Source: Meconema thalassinum (lineage: Eukaryota; Arthropoda; Insecta; Orthoptera; Tettigoniidae). From it: DNA of 64,000 bases. How positions within the stretch are numbered: position 1 is the stretch's first letter; each line of letters starts with the position of its first letter. Below the pieces are notes generated by a model. That model was not told the DNA's origin. It was given only the letters and a program-made list of their open reading frames with translations, and did not search any database. A program made the position numbers and the translations under genes. This document shows positions 11,484-21,724 of the stretch, one piece after another. The stretch covers positions 364,480,779 through 364,544,778 of the forward strand of contig OX336393.1 in assembly GCA_946902985.2 (NCBI GenBank), written 5' to 3'.

Positions 11484-12145
11484 CGTATGGCTTTTAGTGC
11501 CGGGAGTGTCCGAGGACATGTTCGGCTCGCCAGTTTTGTAGCTGCTTCGAGACGGACACCCAATGGGTGAGCTACAAGTACCGTTGGGGAGGAAAGTTGG
11601 AAGGGAAGGGCGAGGAGTTGGAAGGTAGCGGCTGTGGCCTATAGTGAGGGACCAATCCCGGCATTTGCCTGGAAGGAAGATGGGAAACCACAGAAGACCA
11701 TCTTCAAGGTTGCCGGCGGGGGGATTCGAACCTCCTCGCCTCCCGGATGAGAGCGACTGCCATTAGTCATGCCGTAACCACCACGGCTAACTCACCCATT
11801 TAGATTGTTGGCCCTAACCCACTCTCACGTATAAAGCGGATAACGCGATCAGCAGCCACCGCGTCATCGGCTAATATAAGTTTGAGCGTCATCTGCAATC
11901 CAAGGTTTCTTCGTAAGTCAGCAAGATCCACACACTCGGTTAGAATGTGGGCCACGATGAAAACTGCTCCACAGGTACAAAGTGGGGGGTCTTCCCTTCA
12001 CATTAGGAACGAGTGGGTGGATCTTGTATGAACTATCCTTAGCCTACACAAAATGACGGACTCTCTCCGTGACCGGAAAGAGCTCCGCCACACGCGAGTA
12101 GTTCCCTTGATCGCTCTCAGTTTACTGGGCAGTGGGTGAGGTGAT
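11161..12145 (-). pseudogene. I/Jockey-like LINE 3' end, with a SINE inserted at its stop codon
   Basis: On the minus strand, from about 12145 to 11805, the reading frame gives a C-terminal RNase H-adjacent region: SVILCRLRIVHTRSTHSFLM, a premature stop, then REDPPLCTCGAVFIVAHILTEC and IRESGLGPTI before a stop. The CxC...HxxxxC pattern is the zinc-knuckle-like end of I/Jockey-clade LINE ORF2. A family V SINE interrupts the sequence right at the stop. The 3' UTR continues to 11161 and ends in a GGGGC...GCCTC-like hairpin, aaaacaacaat and an (AACT)n tail (11161-11197 antisense). This terminus matches the ultra-short retroposons. Confidence 0.75.
11450..11797 (-). mobile_element. SINE family V (copy V2)
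   Basis: It reads on the minus strand, with a poly(A) tail seen as about 28 T residues at 11453-11480, the aaaagccatacgc end block and a B box complement (ggattcgaacctcc) near 11724. A perfect 8-bp target-site duplication, atttagat, lies at 11442-11449 and 11798-11805. Confidence 0.9.
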
Positions 12146-12239
12146 AGTGAGGCGTGGCTCTGAAGAGTAGGTAAGGTGAGCTAGGCCTACCTGGATATAT
12201 TGAAAAAGAAAACAACCCTTGTATTTAATATATTCTACT

Positions 12240-12905
12240 TGTTGTTGTTGTTGTTGTTGTTTGAGTTTTCAGTCTTTTGACTGGTTTGATGCAGCCCTCC
12301 TATTTCCCTGTACTGAGCTAATCGTTTCATCTCTACATACAGTAGCTACCACATCCTACATCAGAGGCAATCTTTTAAACATATTCTAACCTTGGTCTAC
12401 CCATACAGTTCTTATCCTCGACTCTTCCTTTCATAACTAAGTTTGCTATTCCTGGGTGCCTTAGTATGTGTCCTAACAACCTCTCTCTTCTCATTAGCAG
12501 TCGCCAGAAATATATCTCCTCGCCCACTCGTATCTACCCATCTGATCTTCATCATTCTCCTGTAACACTGCATTTCAAACGCTTCAATTCTCCTCTTTTC
12601 GGCTGCGCCAACTGTCCAAGTTTCACTTCCATAGAGTACAACACTCCAGACATACGCTTTCAAAAATGACTTCTTAATACCTAAATGTACATGTATATTC
12701 GATGTCAACAGATTCCTTTTCTGTAGAAATGCTTCCCATGCTGAGCCAACCTACTTTTTATATCATCTTTGCTTTGTCCATCACTGGTGATTTTGTTTCC
12801 TAAGTAACAGAAGTCTCCGCCTTCCTTTAGCTTTTCACCAGCGAATTTGACGTCCATAGAGATTTCTGATTTGATTTCTTTCGGCTGCAATCCATTATTT
12901 TGGTT
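12240..12905 (-). pseudogene. Non-LTR retrotransposon 3' end (R family, copy 1)
   Basis: Minus-strand frames give the C-terminal LINE region: SMDVKFAGEKLKE and FCYLGNKITSDGQSKDD (about 12870-12770), then SVVLYGSETWTVGAAEKRRI and RRMMKIRWVD (about 12660-12530). Frameshifts and stops follow. The 3' UTR includes gcatcaaaccagtcaaaaga (antisense, near 12275-12294), ending in a (CAA)n tail at 12240-12260. The sense copy at 21725-22830 shares this 3' UTR. Confidence 0.8.
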
Positions 12906-12984
12906 TTAGATTTATTTATTGTCATCATGAATTCTTTCCTCAAGACGGAGTCCATGCCATTTATAAGCGCATTCAATTCCTCTG

Positions 12985-13075
12985 CATGACCGCTTTGTCA
13001 CAGCCCCTAAACTGAGGAACCAGAGCCTCTGGTGAACTGAATGAGTTACATTTAGTGACAAAGCAGTTGACATAA
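12985..13075 (+). mobile_element. SINE family B tail fragment
   Basis: The block cagcccctaaactgaggaac (about 13000-13019) is the family B terminal sequence. The flanks gctttgtcac and gtgacaaagc form a short inverted repeat around it. Confidence 0.5.
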
Positions 13076-13089
13076 CTAAGTAGTCCACT

Positions 13090-13806
13090 CAGGGGCGAAT
13101 ATACAATTTTTCGGGGGGGGGGATGGGGGGGGGGGGGGACCGACTATCCTGGAAAATTGTTAGTATTCTCAGGGGATTGTCACCGAAAAATACCCAGAAA
13201 TATCAACCAATATCTTAGAGCATATAACTTTATGTAATTATTTTAGATAAGATTCGAAGTGTATATAGCCTATAATTATATGCAAAACAAAAAAGTTGTA
13301 AAATACAACACAACACACAAATACAATTTTATACTTAATGAATTTTCTATTATGGCCCATGGAGTATGAATGGTAAATATCTAAATATTTGTCACTTTAC
13401 TAAGCAGAAAGGCAAACAGGTTTTTTTTTCCTTTTTTACAAGTTGATCATTTATTTTTCAAAAGTACCGTACTGTGGAATTCACAGTTTTGCCTCACAAG
13501 GCTGAGTGTACCCCTTTCCAGCCCTCAGACCAGAATTAAAATTTCTTGGCAGAGCTGGGAATCGAATTTGGACCTCCGGGCCTGCAGCCAAGAATGCTAG
13601 CCACTACACTACACTAATTTCAATCTTAATATTGTTTATAACTTAGCCATTAAGTTAAGATTAGGGTACAACCAAATTTACAATTACTTTATGCTCTTAC
13701 CAAAGGAACACTTTCTTAATTTTTATTGTTTTTTTTCAGGGGGGGGGGGTGCTGAAGCCCCCTCAGCACAGCACCCCCCCCCCCCTCCCCCTTATATACG
13801 CCCCTG
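13090..13806. mobile_element. hAT-like non-autonomous DNA transposon with G/C homopolymer arms
   Basis: The termini CAGGGGCG(A/T)ATATA are inverted at 13090 and 13806. An 8-bp duplication, agtccact (13082-13089) / agtctact (13807-13814), has one mismatch. Just inside each end lie long G runs (about 13112-13138) and, at the other end, G then C runs (13740-13790), which could pair or form G-quadruplexes. An antisense family A SINE lies inside at about 13480-13613. Confidence 0.75.
13480..13613 (-). mobile_element. SINE family A fragment (copy A3)
   Basis: The minus strand reads a tRNA-like head with attcgattccca and then the family A body (gtacactcagccttgtgagg). It lies within the hAT-like element at 13090-13806. 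Confidence 0.7.
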
Positions 13807-13814
13807 AGTCTACT

Positions 13815-14688
13815 ACGGATGTAAACCAAACGAGTTTTGATGAAGTTCAGGCGGAAATGGGGTAAAGAAAAGAAGGAACTGAAGGCTTATGCAAATAAAA
13901 TAAAATGAAGGATACAAAGTATCGATAAACACAGAATGTTTTCAAAATATCTATTGCGATGTTTCTACTCCGTAATAAATTCCTTTCCCATTCAAGGTGC
14001 TGTATTGAGCAGCTTGGGGAATCTTAGCTGCTCCTACCTATTGATGCACAGATCAATCACGTAAGAGATAAAGTAAATTTAAGAGATATTTAATCGACCG
14101 GAATATTAAATGCTACTTCCCACTTCTCCCTTTCGGCTACGAAACAAAAATCCATTGTTGAAACTCAACTGGGATGGTATTGGGAATAAATAAATTCACA
14201 AAACGCAATTCCAACTTATTCAAGCACAAAGCACGTTCTTTGTCTTGCCGAAGGGGTGGGGGAGGGGTGAATAGCGTAGTAAAGGATGTTTAAGAGAAGA
14301 AGCTTCGATTTATTTTGAAAAATTCGAAAGTGACGGACTCTGTTCTATAAGTGATTTATTACTTCCGAAGTGTAACGTTAAAAGAGAATATAAACTAAGT
14401 AGAAATGCCTTGGTGTTTCGGCACTGGTATAGTAAAAGACAGAAGGCACGAATTCGCTTCAGCTAGACACGTAATATTTATTTATTCAAACGTCATTTCG
14501 ACCATTTATATTTCCTCTGTCTCTTATGTACTGTCTTTTCTCCATCCCCCTTCATTCAGGAAGTCGTTATCGACAGGCGTAAGAGCTGCTCAACAGGATT
14601 TACAAGAACTACCCATTGTATTATGAACAAGCGATTGTCTAGTGACTGTCAACATTGGATATTCTTTCATTTCAGTTCTCTGCATTTT
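13815..14688. other. No recognisable feature
   Basis: The only open frame of any length (14405-14626) has no recognisable domain. I see no repeat family. Confidence 0.35.
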
Positions 14689-14741
14689 TAGCCTATTTTC
14701 AATTTTGAAAAAATAGGCTTATGAGATCACCTTTTGTGCGT

Positions 14742-14783
<42 letters not shown>

Positions 14784-16204
14784 TGTGTGTGTCCCCTAAT
14801 AAAATCTAAACGGCTGGAGCGATTTCAATGAAACTCATAGTTCATAGCACTATTCCCGGCAACCTCGACCGTGCCCTTCAAATTTTGTTACGTCTCACCA
14901 ATCCAACATGGCGGCTGTGTGAAATATTTCACTAGCATTCAATATCTCCGAAACTATTACCGATATCGCCCTGAAATTGTGTACGGTGATAAAGGGCACT
15001 ACTAGAAGTTCACCTATGAGACTTTCAAAAACCTGGTGACCACAAAACCAACATGGCGGTCAAGCGAAATTGAGACTTTTAAATAGACTTTTCTCGCGAT
15101 TTAACTATCCAAACGTAATGAAACTTGGTACAGCAATTGTTTATACACATTGTAATGCACTGGAGTCTAATTTAGTTCAATTGTTTACATAACCTCAAAA
15201 TGGCGGCTGTGCGAAATATCTCACTGACATTCTATATCTCCGAAACTATTACAGATATCATCATGCAATTTTGTACGGTGATAAAGGGTACTGATACAAG
15301 TTTACCTATGTATATTTCATAAACCTGTAGAGTACAAAATGAACATGGCGACCAAGCGAATTTGAAATATTTTAATAGACTTTTCTCGTGATTTAACTCT
15401 CTGAGCACAGTGAAATGTGGTACAGTAAATGAATTTGCAGATTGTAATGCACTGCCATCTAATTTAATTCAATTGTTTACATAACCTCAAGATGGCGGCT
15501 GTGCGAAATTTTAAAATTAAGTTTTTATTCTTGTGTCGTAATCATGCGATCGAAGTGAAAGTTTGAATAATGAACCTAGGCAATAATTGTCCTTGAATGG
15601 TACATAACTCTATGGCATATAACATATAACAATTCTAAATGGCGAGCTTCCGAAATATTTAGACGGTTCTCAATATCTATGAATCTTTTACCGCAACCAA
15701 ACTGCTTTTTTTTTATGTTCATAGAGACTGTGAACATATGTTCACCTATAGGACTTTCAGTAACCTGGTGAGCATAAATCCAACATGGCGGCGACGCGAA
15801 GTATAAATATTTAAATGGACGTTTCTCGCGAATTAACTATCCGAGTGCCGTGAAACGTTGCACGTTAAATGCTTATACAAATGTTGAACCATTGGCATGT
15901 AATTTATTTCAATTGTTTGCATAATCACAAGATGGCTGGTGTGCGTACTTTTAAAATCTCGTTTTTACTTCTTGTGTTCTAATCATGCGATTGAAGTTTG
16001 AATACCACACGTACACAATAATCTTAATCTAATAGTACAAAAATAAAAATCCATCCTGGCGACCATATGAAATATTTAGACGGTTCTCAATATCTACGAA
16101 TATGTTACAGCAATTAAACTGAAATTTTGTATGTTGATAGAGACAATTAACATGAGCAGGATATATGAAAATAGGCTGTATAGTTCTTCACGGAACTACT
16201 TGTT
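14689..16204 (+). mobile_element. Family S element, non-coding, Helentron-like (copy S1)
   Basis: It starts with TAGCCTATTTTCAATTTTG, whose sequence folds back on aaaataggc about 10 bp later. A (TG)n microsatellite at about 14740-14790 follows. The body repeats the theme of aacatggcggc-type blocks separated by 150-200 bp. It ends with gaaaataggctgtatagttc, a hairpin (agttcttcacggaact) and acttgtt. A 13-bp subterminal inverted repeat (agcctattttca) is at both ends. There is no open frame. Copies: 34314-36088 (with an insert) and 58267-59771 (inverted). Confidence 0.8.
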
Positions 16205-17070
16205 TCTTACTACGTTATGCCGAACTTAGAAGCGCGAGTGAACGTATTACTAATTTTTTTCTTACTTTCATCTGCCCATCTGTCTTATCGGGGGTTTGCA
16301 ACAAAATGATGTTTGTTCACCAATGTACGGAACCTAGGTTTGTCCCATAAAATTTGAATATTTTCTGTATTAACCAAACGCCTCTCACGTGTTGGCGCCG
16401 TGGTGACACACACTCAACTAACAATCACGGACACCAACAGATAGACCACATCCTATGTGCCCTAAATCTATCACTACGAGCGCTAGTATCAACCCATACA
16501 TTATGGTCAAATAAAACTTGAAATATCTACTTCCGTTTCAAGAAATTCAAGAATCTGCTTTCCAAAATTTGAAAATAAAGAACCAAATAATACAACCTGT
16601 GACAATAAAGTTCGGTGAATTGTCTTATACTATCAACATTGATTAACAATGCTCGACAGTGACCCTACTGTCCTTCGAAATAGTCCCTCCCGTAACTATG
16701 CAATGCTGAGATCGGCGATACATGTCCTGGAAACTTGGCAAGAAGGCGTCCTTTGGGATGGTGTTCAAAAGCTAGATGTATATAAAATCAATCAAACTTT
16801 AATTTCATTTAAGTCTGTGGAACACGTTTCATTTTCAAAACAAGAGTTTTTTAGTATATTTTTTCAAAATATAATTTAAGCTGGAAGTAATTTTCAAAAT
16901 TGTGTTTTGATGTAAGATAGAGCGTTTCAAACCACGCATTTTGACACATTTTCAGTCTTTTAGCTTTTCAACTTTTGGCACAATTGTCAAAATAGCTTAA
17001 TTTTGCGTTTCTGCTAAACTGGACCGCTATAGTCTGAGTGCTCTTAGTGTCAAAAACAAGACGTTTCGTA
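16205..17070. other. No recognisable feature
   Basis: No gene or repeat family recognised. Short open frames here have no domains. Confidence 0.35.
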
Positions 17071-17613
17071 CTTTTCAGTCGGTCAACACGATTGTACCCA
17101 AAATGAGACGGGTTATTCCTTAATCCTGAAAAAATTACAAATACACTTGGATGGCCAGTTTCGATCGTCAAGCGATCATCATCAGATCCATTACACTTAG
17201 GCTATAAAATCTTGCCTGAAATTATAGGTGAAAATATTTACAATATGTACACTTAATTAGTTGCAGTATTAGTTGAGATAATGCAACTCGCTAGTAGTTG
17301 TAGTCTCTGTGATGTTTTCTTGAGATACTGGACGTGGAGATTGACACCGAAATTTGTCTGTTTGGAGTGAATATGTGGTTGTTGTAAATGGTCAATTCAG
17401 ATTGTATTGTGCAGGTTACTTATCTAGTTGAGCCTCGCGTGGTCCTGTTGAGAGCAGTTCACTTGGTCACTGTATCACCCATACATTCAGACAGATTTTA
17501 TAGCCTAAGTGTAATGGATCTGATGATGATCGCTTGACGAACGAAACTGGTCATCCAAGGATTAGGGAATAACCCATCTCAGTTGGGTACAATCATGTTG
17601 ACCGACTGAAAAG
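17071..17613. repeat. Fold-back element, 543 bp
   Basis: The left arm 17071-17212 and right arm 17493-17613 are inverted copies (both end cttttcagtcggtcaaca when read outward in). The left arm carries an extra segment of about 20 bp. The 280-bp centre has no open frame. A short terminal piece recurs at about 4075. No target duplication was identified. Confidence 0.75.
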
Positions 17614-18781
17614 CAACAAACTTTTGTTTACGAAGGCAACCCTGATAAATGCTTCAAACACATTAATGCTCAGTGTAATTTAAAATATAGTTTTCAACAT
17701 TAAAAATGTTCATTTTCACTGACTCCTCAAATCCGTACTAGGCAAAGGCAACACAGTCCGATATTGTATAAATCAAAACTCTAAAGACATTTATTCGCTA
17801 TAAAGGTAGTTTTAGCAGTTGAGGTTTATGATCGTTGTATTTCACCATTCTCGTTACAGAAAATTGTATCTGGTTATGAAGTAAACCTGGTCTCAATAAC
17901 GGAGTTGAGTAGAGTGTAGTGACACGATGTCGTCATTATGAGGAGTGAGAGAACAGTCCATTTGTCATGTCGATTATACGGAAGCATGTTCTAGTACGAC
18001 AAGTAGTAAAAACTGTTCACAAAAGCCATTTGCTTTTTTTGTGGTCTTGGGCTTGGTTTGGACATTTGTTTCTGCGCTACGTCCCTCATCCTCCTCGCCT
18101 TACCCCGGAGAGGAGGGAACGACGAAGGCAAGCAAGCAAGCACAGTTTCCCCACAGAGAACCCTACACCAGAGTAATGAAGCCCCTAAAACTCAATAAGC
18201 ATATAGTGTGGAAATATTGTACTGGTACAGGGGAAAGGATAAGGCTCTTTTATGAAATGGTGTGTTAGCAGAAGTCGACTTAACTGCCAGTAGGGGGGCG
18301 AAACACCGGTGTTTATGTCAATACCTATGTCTTTTTCATTAAGTCTTCATGTCTGTGAACCGGGGAAGCAATTCATGAATATAAATAATGAAAGTCCTTT
18401 CGTTTTTTAGGGAGGAGGGGGGAGAAGTTTTCACCTCATTCAATATTATCTTTGTTTCATGGCTCAGCTAGTATTGAAATTAAATCTTTCCTCTTCACTG
18501 GGCACATCTATACGTTTCTCAAGGATTTTTAATTATGACTCCTCTTTTCCCTATAGCGATTCACGTCATACAGCATATCAAAGTAGAATCAGAGTTTTTC
18601 TATATTCGCCTTTTGAGTAGCAAATAACTGAGATAGGCAAAAGCGTGGTCTTCTAACTTTTCGAATTTATCATAGTGTTTGGGCCTTAATACAAAAGTGA
18701 ATATATTTATACATGACTAGCGTTCAGTACCCGTCGTTCACGGGTTCATAAAGTAAAGGAAGTGACGACAACCTTACAACA
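17614..18781. other. No recognisable feature
   Basis: An open frame at 17945-18268 (107 codons) has a hydrophobic stretch but no domain I recognise and no supporting signals. I do not call it a gene. Confidence 0.35.
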
Positions 18782-19027
18782 ATACTTCACCATTCCGTAT
18801 ACAATCAATGAAGATGTCTTTTATGCTTAAAAGATCCATAGCCTAAGCCAAATCAAACGGCAGCATGCAAAAGAACACGAACGTGGTAGGAAAAACTTCA
18901 CTTGTCAATGAGGTTAGCTCGAATCATAACCTAAAAAGAAGCAATGGAAAAACAAAGACCATAATAAAAGGTTATGCTTCGAGCATTAAAGGCATCGTCA
19001 TTGATTGTATACGGAATGGTGAAGTAT
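18782..19027. repeat. Inverted repeat with 46-bp arms
   Basis: 18782-18828 and 18982-19027 are inverted copies with a few mismatches, sharing atacttcaccattccgtata at the outer ends. The spacer is about 150 bp with no coding content. It is probably a small MITE. Confidence 0.75.
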
Positions 19028-19203
19028 AGTAATCCCACGTATGTCATTTCAAGCTATTGACCTTTGCTTGGAGCGGGAATGTGAATGAACTGTCTAATGG
19101 TATTCTTTATATATCTTCGTTAATATTTGCAGGCTGAATACTATCACCGTCACAAACTATTTCATTTTCATCTATACTTTAAAATACTTTTCTACAACCT
19201 ACA

Positions 19204-19408
19204 GGCTCAGGGGTAACGTTCTCGCTTGCTGGTCCCAAGGTTGCAGGTTCGTATCCTGGCGCAGTCAGCTGGCATTTGAGGGTGCGCAAATGCGAGGGAA
19301 CCGTGTCAGTAGCTTTACTGGCACGTTAAAGATCCCCTTCGGGGCAAAATTCCGGCACCTCGGCGTCTTTAAAAGCCAGAGTAGTTAAAAGGGACGTAAA
19401 ACCAACAA

Positions 19409-19455
<47 letters not shown>
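19204..19455 (+). mobile_element. SINE family F
   Basis: The tRNA-like head has a B box-like ggttcgtatcc near 19246-19256, followed by a body ending ccaacaacatt and a (TTA)n tail of about 45 bp. A perfect 11-bp target-site duplication, tacaacctaca, lies at 19193-19203 and 19456-19466. A minus-strand fragment lies at 30345-30465. Confidence 0.9.
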
Positions 19456-19457
<2 letters not shown>

Positions 19458-19565
19458 CAACCTACACATACGGTGCACCATATTAGGTTAAATAACCTTT
19501 TATATTTAAGTGCTACGCTACATCATAATTTCATTATGCTTTACAATTGGCTGATGAAGGGGATA

Positions 19566-20943
19566 ACAAGAAGTTCCGTGAAGAACTATACAGCCTACTT
19601 TTCATGCCAATGATTATTCTACAGAATATGAACCTATCTAGAATAATGACGAAATTAAGTTGGTAATATCGAAATATCTAATTAGTTCAAAATATACCTG
19701 GTATAATGTAGCCTAATAGAGCACAACAGTTGGCAGCCCTGGTGACTGAATATATTCTTAGTTCCATCTCTTAAGGTACAGAATACAAAATTTGGTTGAA
19801 GTCCAATGGACGTTACATGCAGTTAGACACTGGATCTATCAGCACGCGTAAAAGCATGTTGCCAACAATGTCATGCGTGTGCTGGTCAGAATTAATCTGA
19901 AATATTATGATATCTTGTTGTGCCAATTTTGGATGAAATCCATTTCTTAGTATAGAAGTTACATGTATTTTAAAATTGGGCATATCAGCAGGCATAGAAT
20001 CATGTTGGCAGCACTGCCTTGTATTAATTACTCCAAATTAATCCAGAGTGTCAAGTGCTATACGTGTGCAAAGTATAGAGCTGTTGGCTTGCATACTTTC
20101 TGATATATAGATATTAGGGTAAAAAATATAGACAGCATTTATTAACAGTTGGCAGCCCTGATTGCTCTTAACAATACTTATAGTCATATCTGTTATGGTA
20201 CACATAGCACATACGAAATTTGGTTGAAATCCAACTGATAGTATAGAAGTTACATGTAATTAAAAATTGGTACTATCAGCAGGCTTATAAACATGTTGGT
20301 AGAACTGACGTATATAAGTTACTCCAAATTAATCTAAAATGTCAGAATATACTTGAGCATAGTTTAAACCTTTTGGCTTGCATACTTCTGATATATTGGT
20401 ATTTGGATAAAAAATAGAGAGCAATTATTAACCGTTGGCAGCCCTGGTGGCTCTTAAGAATACGCTCAGTCATATCTGTTTATGTACAGATATTACATAC
20501 AAAATTTGGTAGAAATCCAATTGATAGTGTAGAAGTTATATGCAATTAAACAGTCGACCTATCAGAAGGCTTAAAATTATTTTGGCAACACTCTCATGGT
20601 TGGCCTCCTGGAAATTAAACTGAAATAGTCTTATCTACATGTGTGCCAATTTTGGAACAGCTCCCATGCATACCTTGCAAGATATCCAACATGGAGCTCA
20701 AATTTCTAGTGCGCCTTTTCAGCAGTTGGTAGCACTGACATCATTTTCAAATATGGACGTGAGATATTCCGGTGCTCATCTTTACTCATACTAAATTTGG
20801 TTTTGATTGCTGCAGCCGTTTAGGAGTTGATAGGGGGGACATACACACAGCCAGACAGACAGACAGACAGACACACATTTTCCCGGATCGATCTCATAAG
20901 TCTACTTTTTCCTCATTTTTGCAAAATGTTAAAAGTTGGCTAA
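19566..20943 (-). mobile_element. Family T element (copy T2)
   Basis: It is collinear with copy T1 along its length. The hairpin end (aacaagaagttccgtgaaga) is at 19566, the subterminal repeats are at both ends, and a short (CAGA)n tract lies near 20853-20872. At about 1.38 kb it is the longest copy. It is non-coding. Confidence 0.8.
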
Positions 20944-21092
20944 AATATGTTGTTGATTAATCCCTGAAACATGCACCAAGAACAACTTTAATAATAATTC
21001 TTTTCATTTATGTATTGATTAAGCTGGTTATATAATTCTTATTAAAAACTATTTAATTACATTAAATGGAACCATCAGGAGTAATTGAAATA

Positions 21093-21415
21093 TATTTTTT
21101 TTTTGTCGTGTGACCTCTTGAGAGGCCGAGTGCAGGTCTTACTATTCGACGCCCGTGGGCGACCTGCGCGTCGGGATGAAAGATGGAATGGATGAAGATG
21201 AATGAAACTGGGCAAGGATGTGGAAGGAAGCGGCCGTGGCCTGTCAGAAGGTACTGTCCCAGCATTTGCCTGGTGTTGAAAATGGGGAAACCACGGAAAA
21301 CCATTTCAAGGACAGCCGACGGTGGGGCTCGAACCCACGCGTCTATCGAGTCAGCAGAGATCTTGGTCCCATGGCCTAACGCAGCGCTTTAGCCAGCGAA
21401 GCCACTACTGTCGGT
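21093..21415 (-). mobile_element. SINE family E (copy E1)
   Basis: The minus strand shows a tRNA-like head (tagtggcttcgctggctaaa), a B box (gggttcgagccc) near 21327-21338, and an A tail seen as T residues at 21096-21104. A perfect 9-bp target-site duplication, attgaaata, lies at 21084-21092 and 21416-21424. Confidence 0.9.
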
Positions 21416-21429
21416 ATTGAAATAATAGA

Positions 21430-21632
21430 AAAAGGGATGAGGTAGGTGCCCTTGGACTTGAAATGAGGTACTATGCAGACATTTGTCCGGAGGAAGTGCG
21501 GGAAACCCGGGAACAAACCACACTCAAGATAATCTCTATCAGCGCCAGGATTTGAACTTACGATTTCCGGACTTACTGCAGTTGCCCACGCGAGGTCGTG
21601 GTGTACGATTTATCGAGCACGGCTACGTCACG
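21430..21632 (-). mobile_element. tRNA-headed SINE (unassigned family G)
   Basis: Read on the minus strand, a B box-like agttcaaatcctgg (about 21545-21558) follows an A box-like region near 21600. The rest matches no other copy in the window. Ends are approximate. Confidence 0.5.
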
Positions 21633-21724
21633 GGGCGTTGTTGTTGTTTAAAGAACGCAAGTTCTTCGTTACGTACCGTATGTTTCGTTGCGAATGTATT
21701 TATTTTGAATAATAATGAAAATAA

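Noticed and set aside
17945..18268. 107-codon open frame with a hydrophobic stretch
   Set aside because: No domain, no supporting signals, Ser/Pro-rich low-complexity portion, and no second copy or context.
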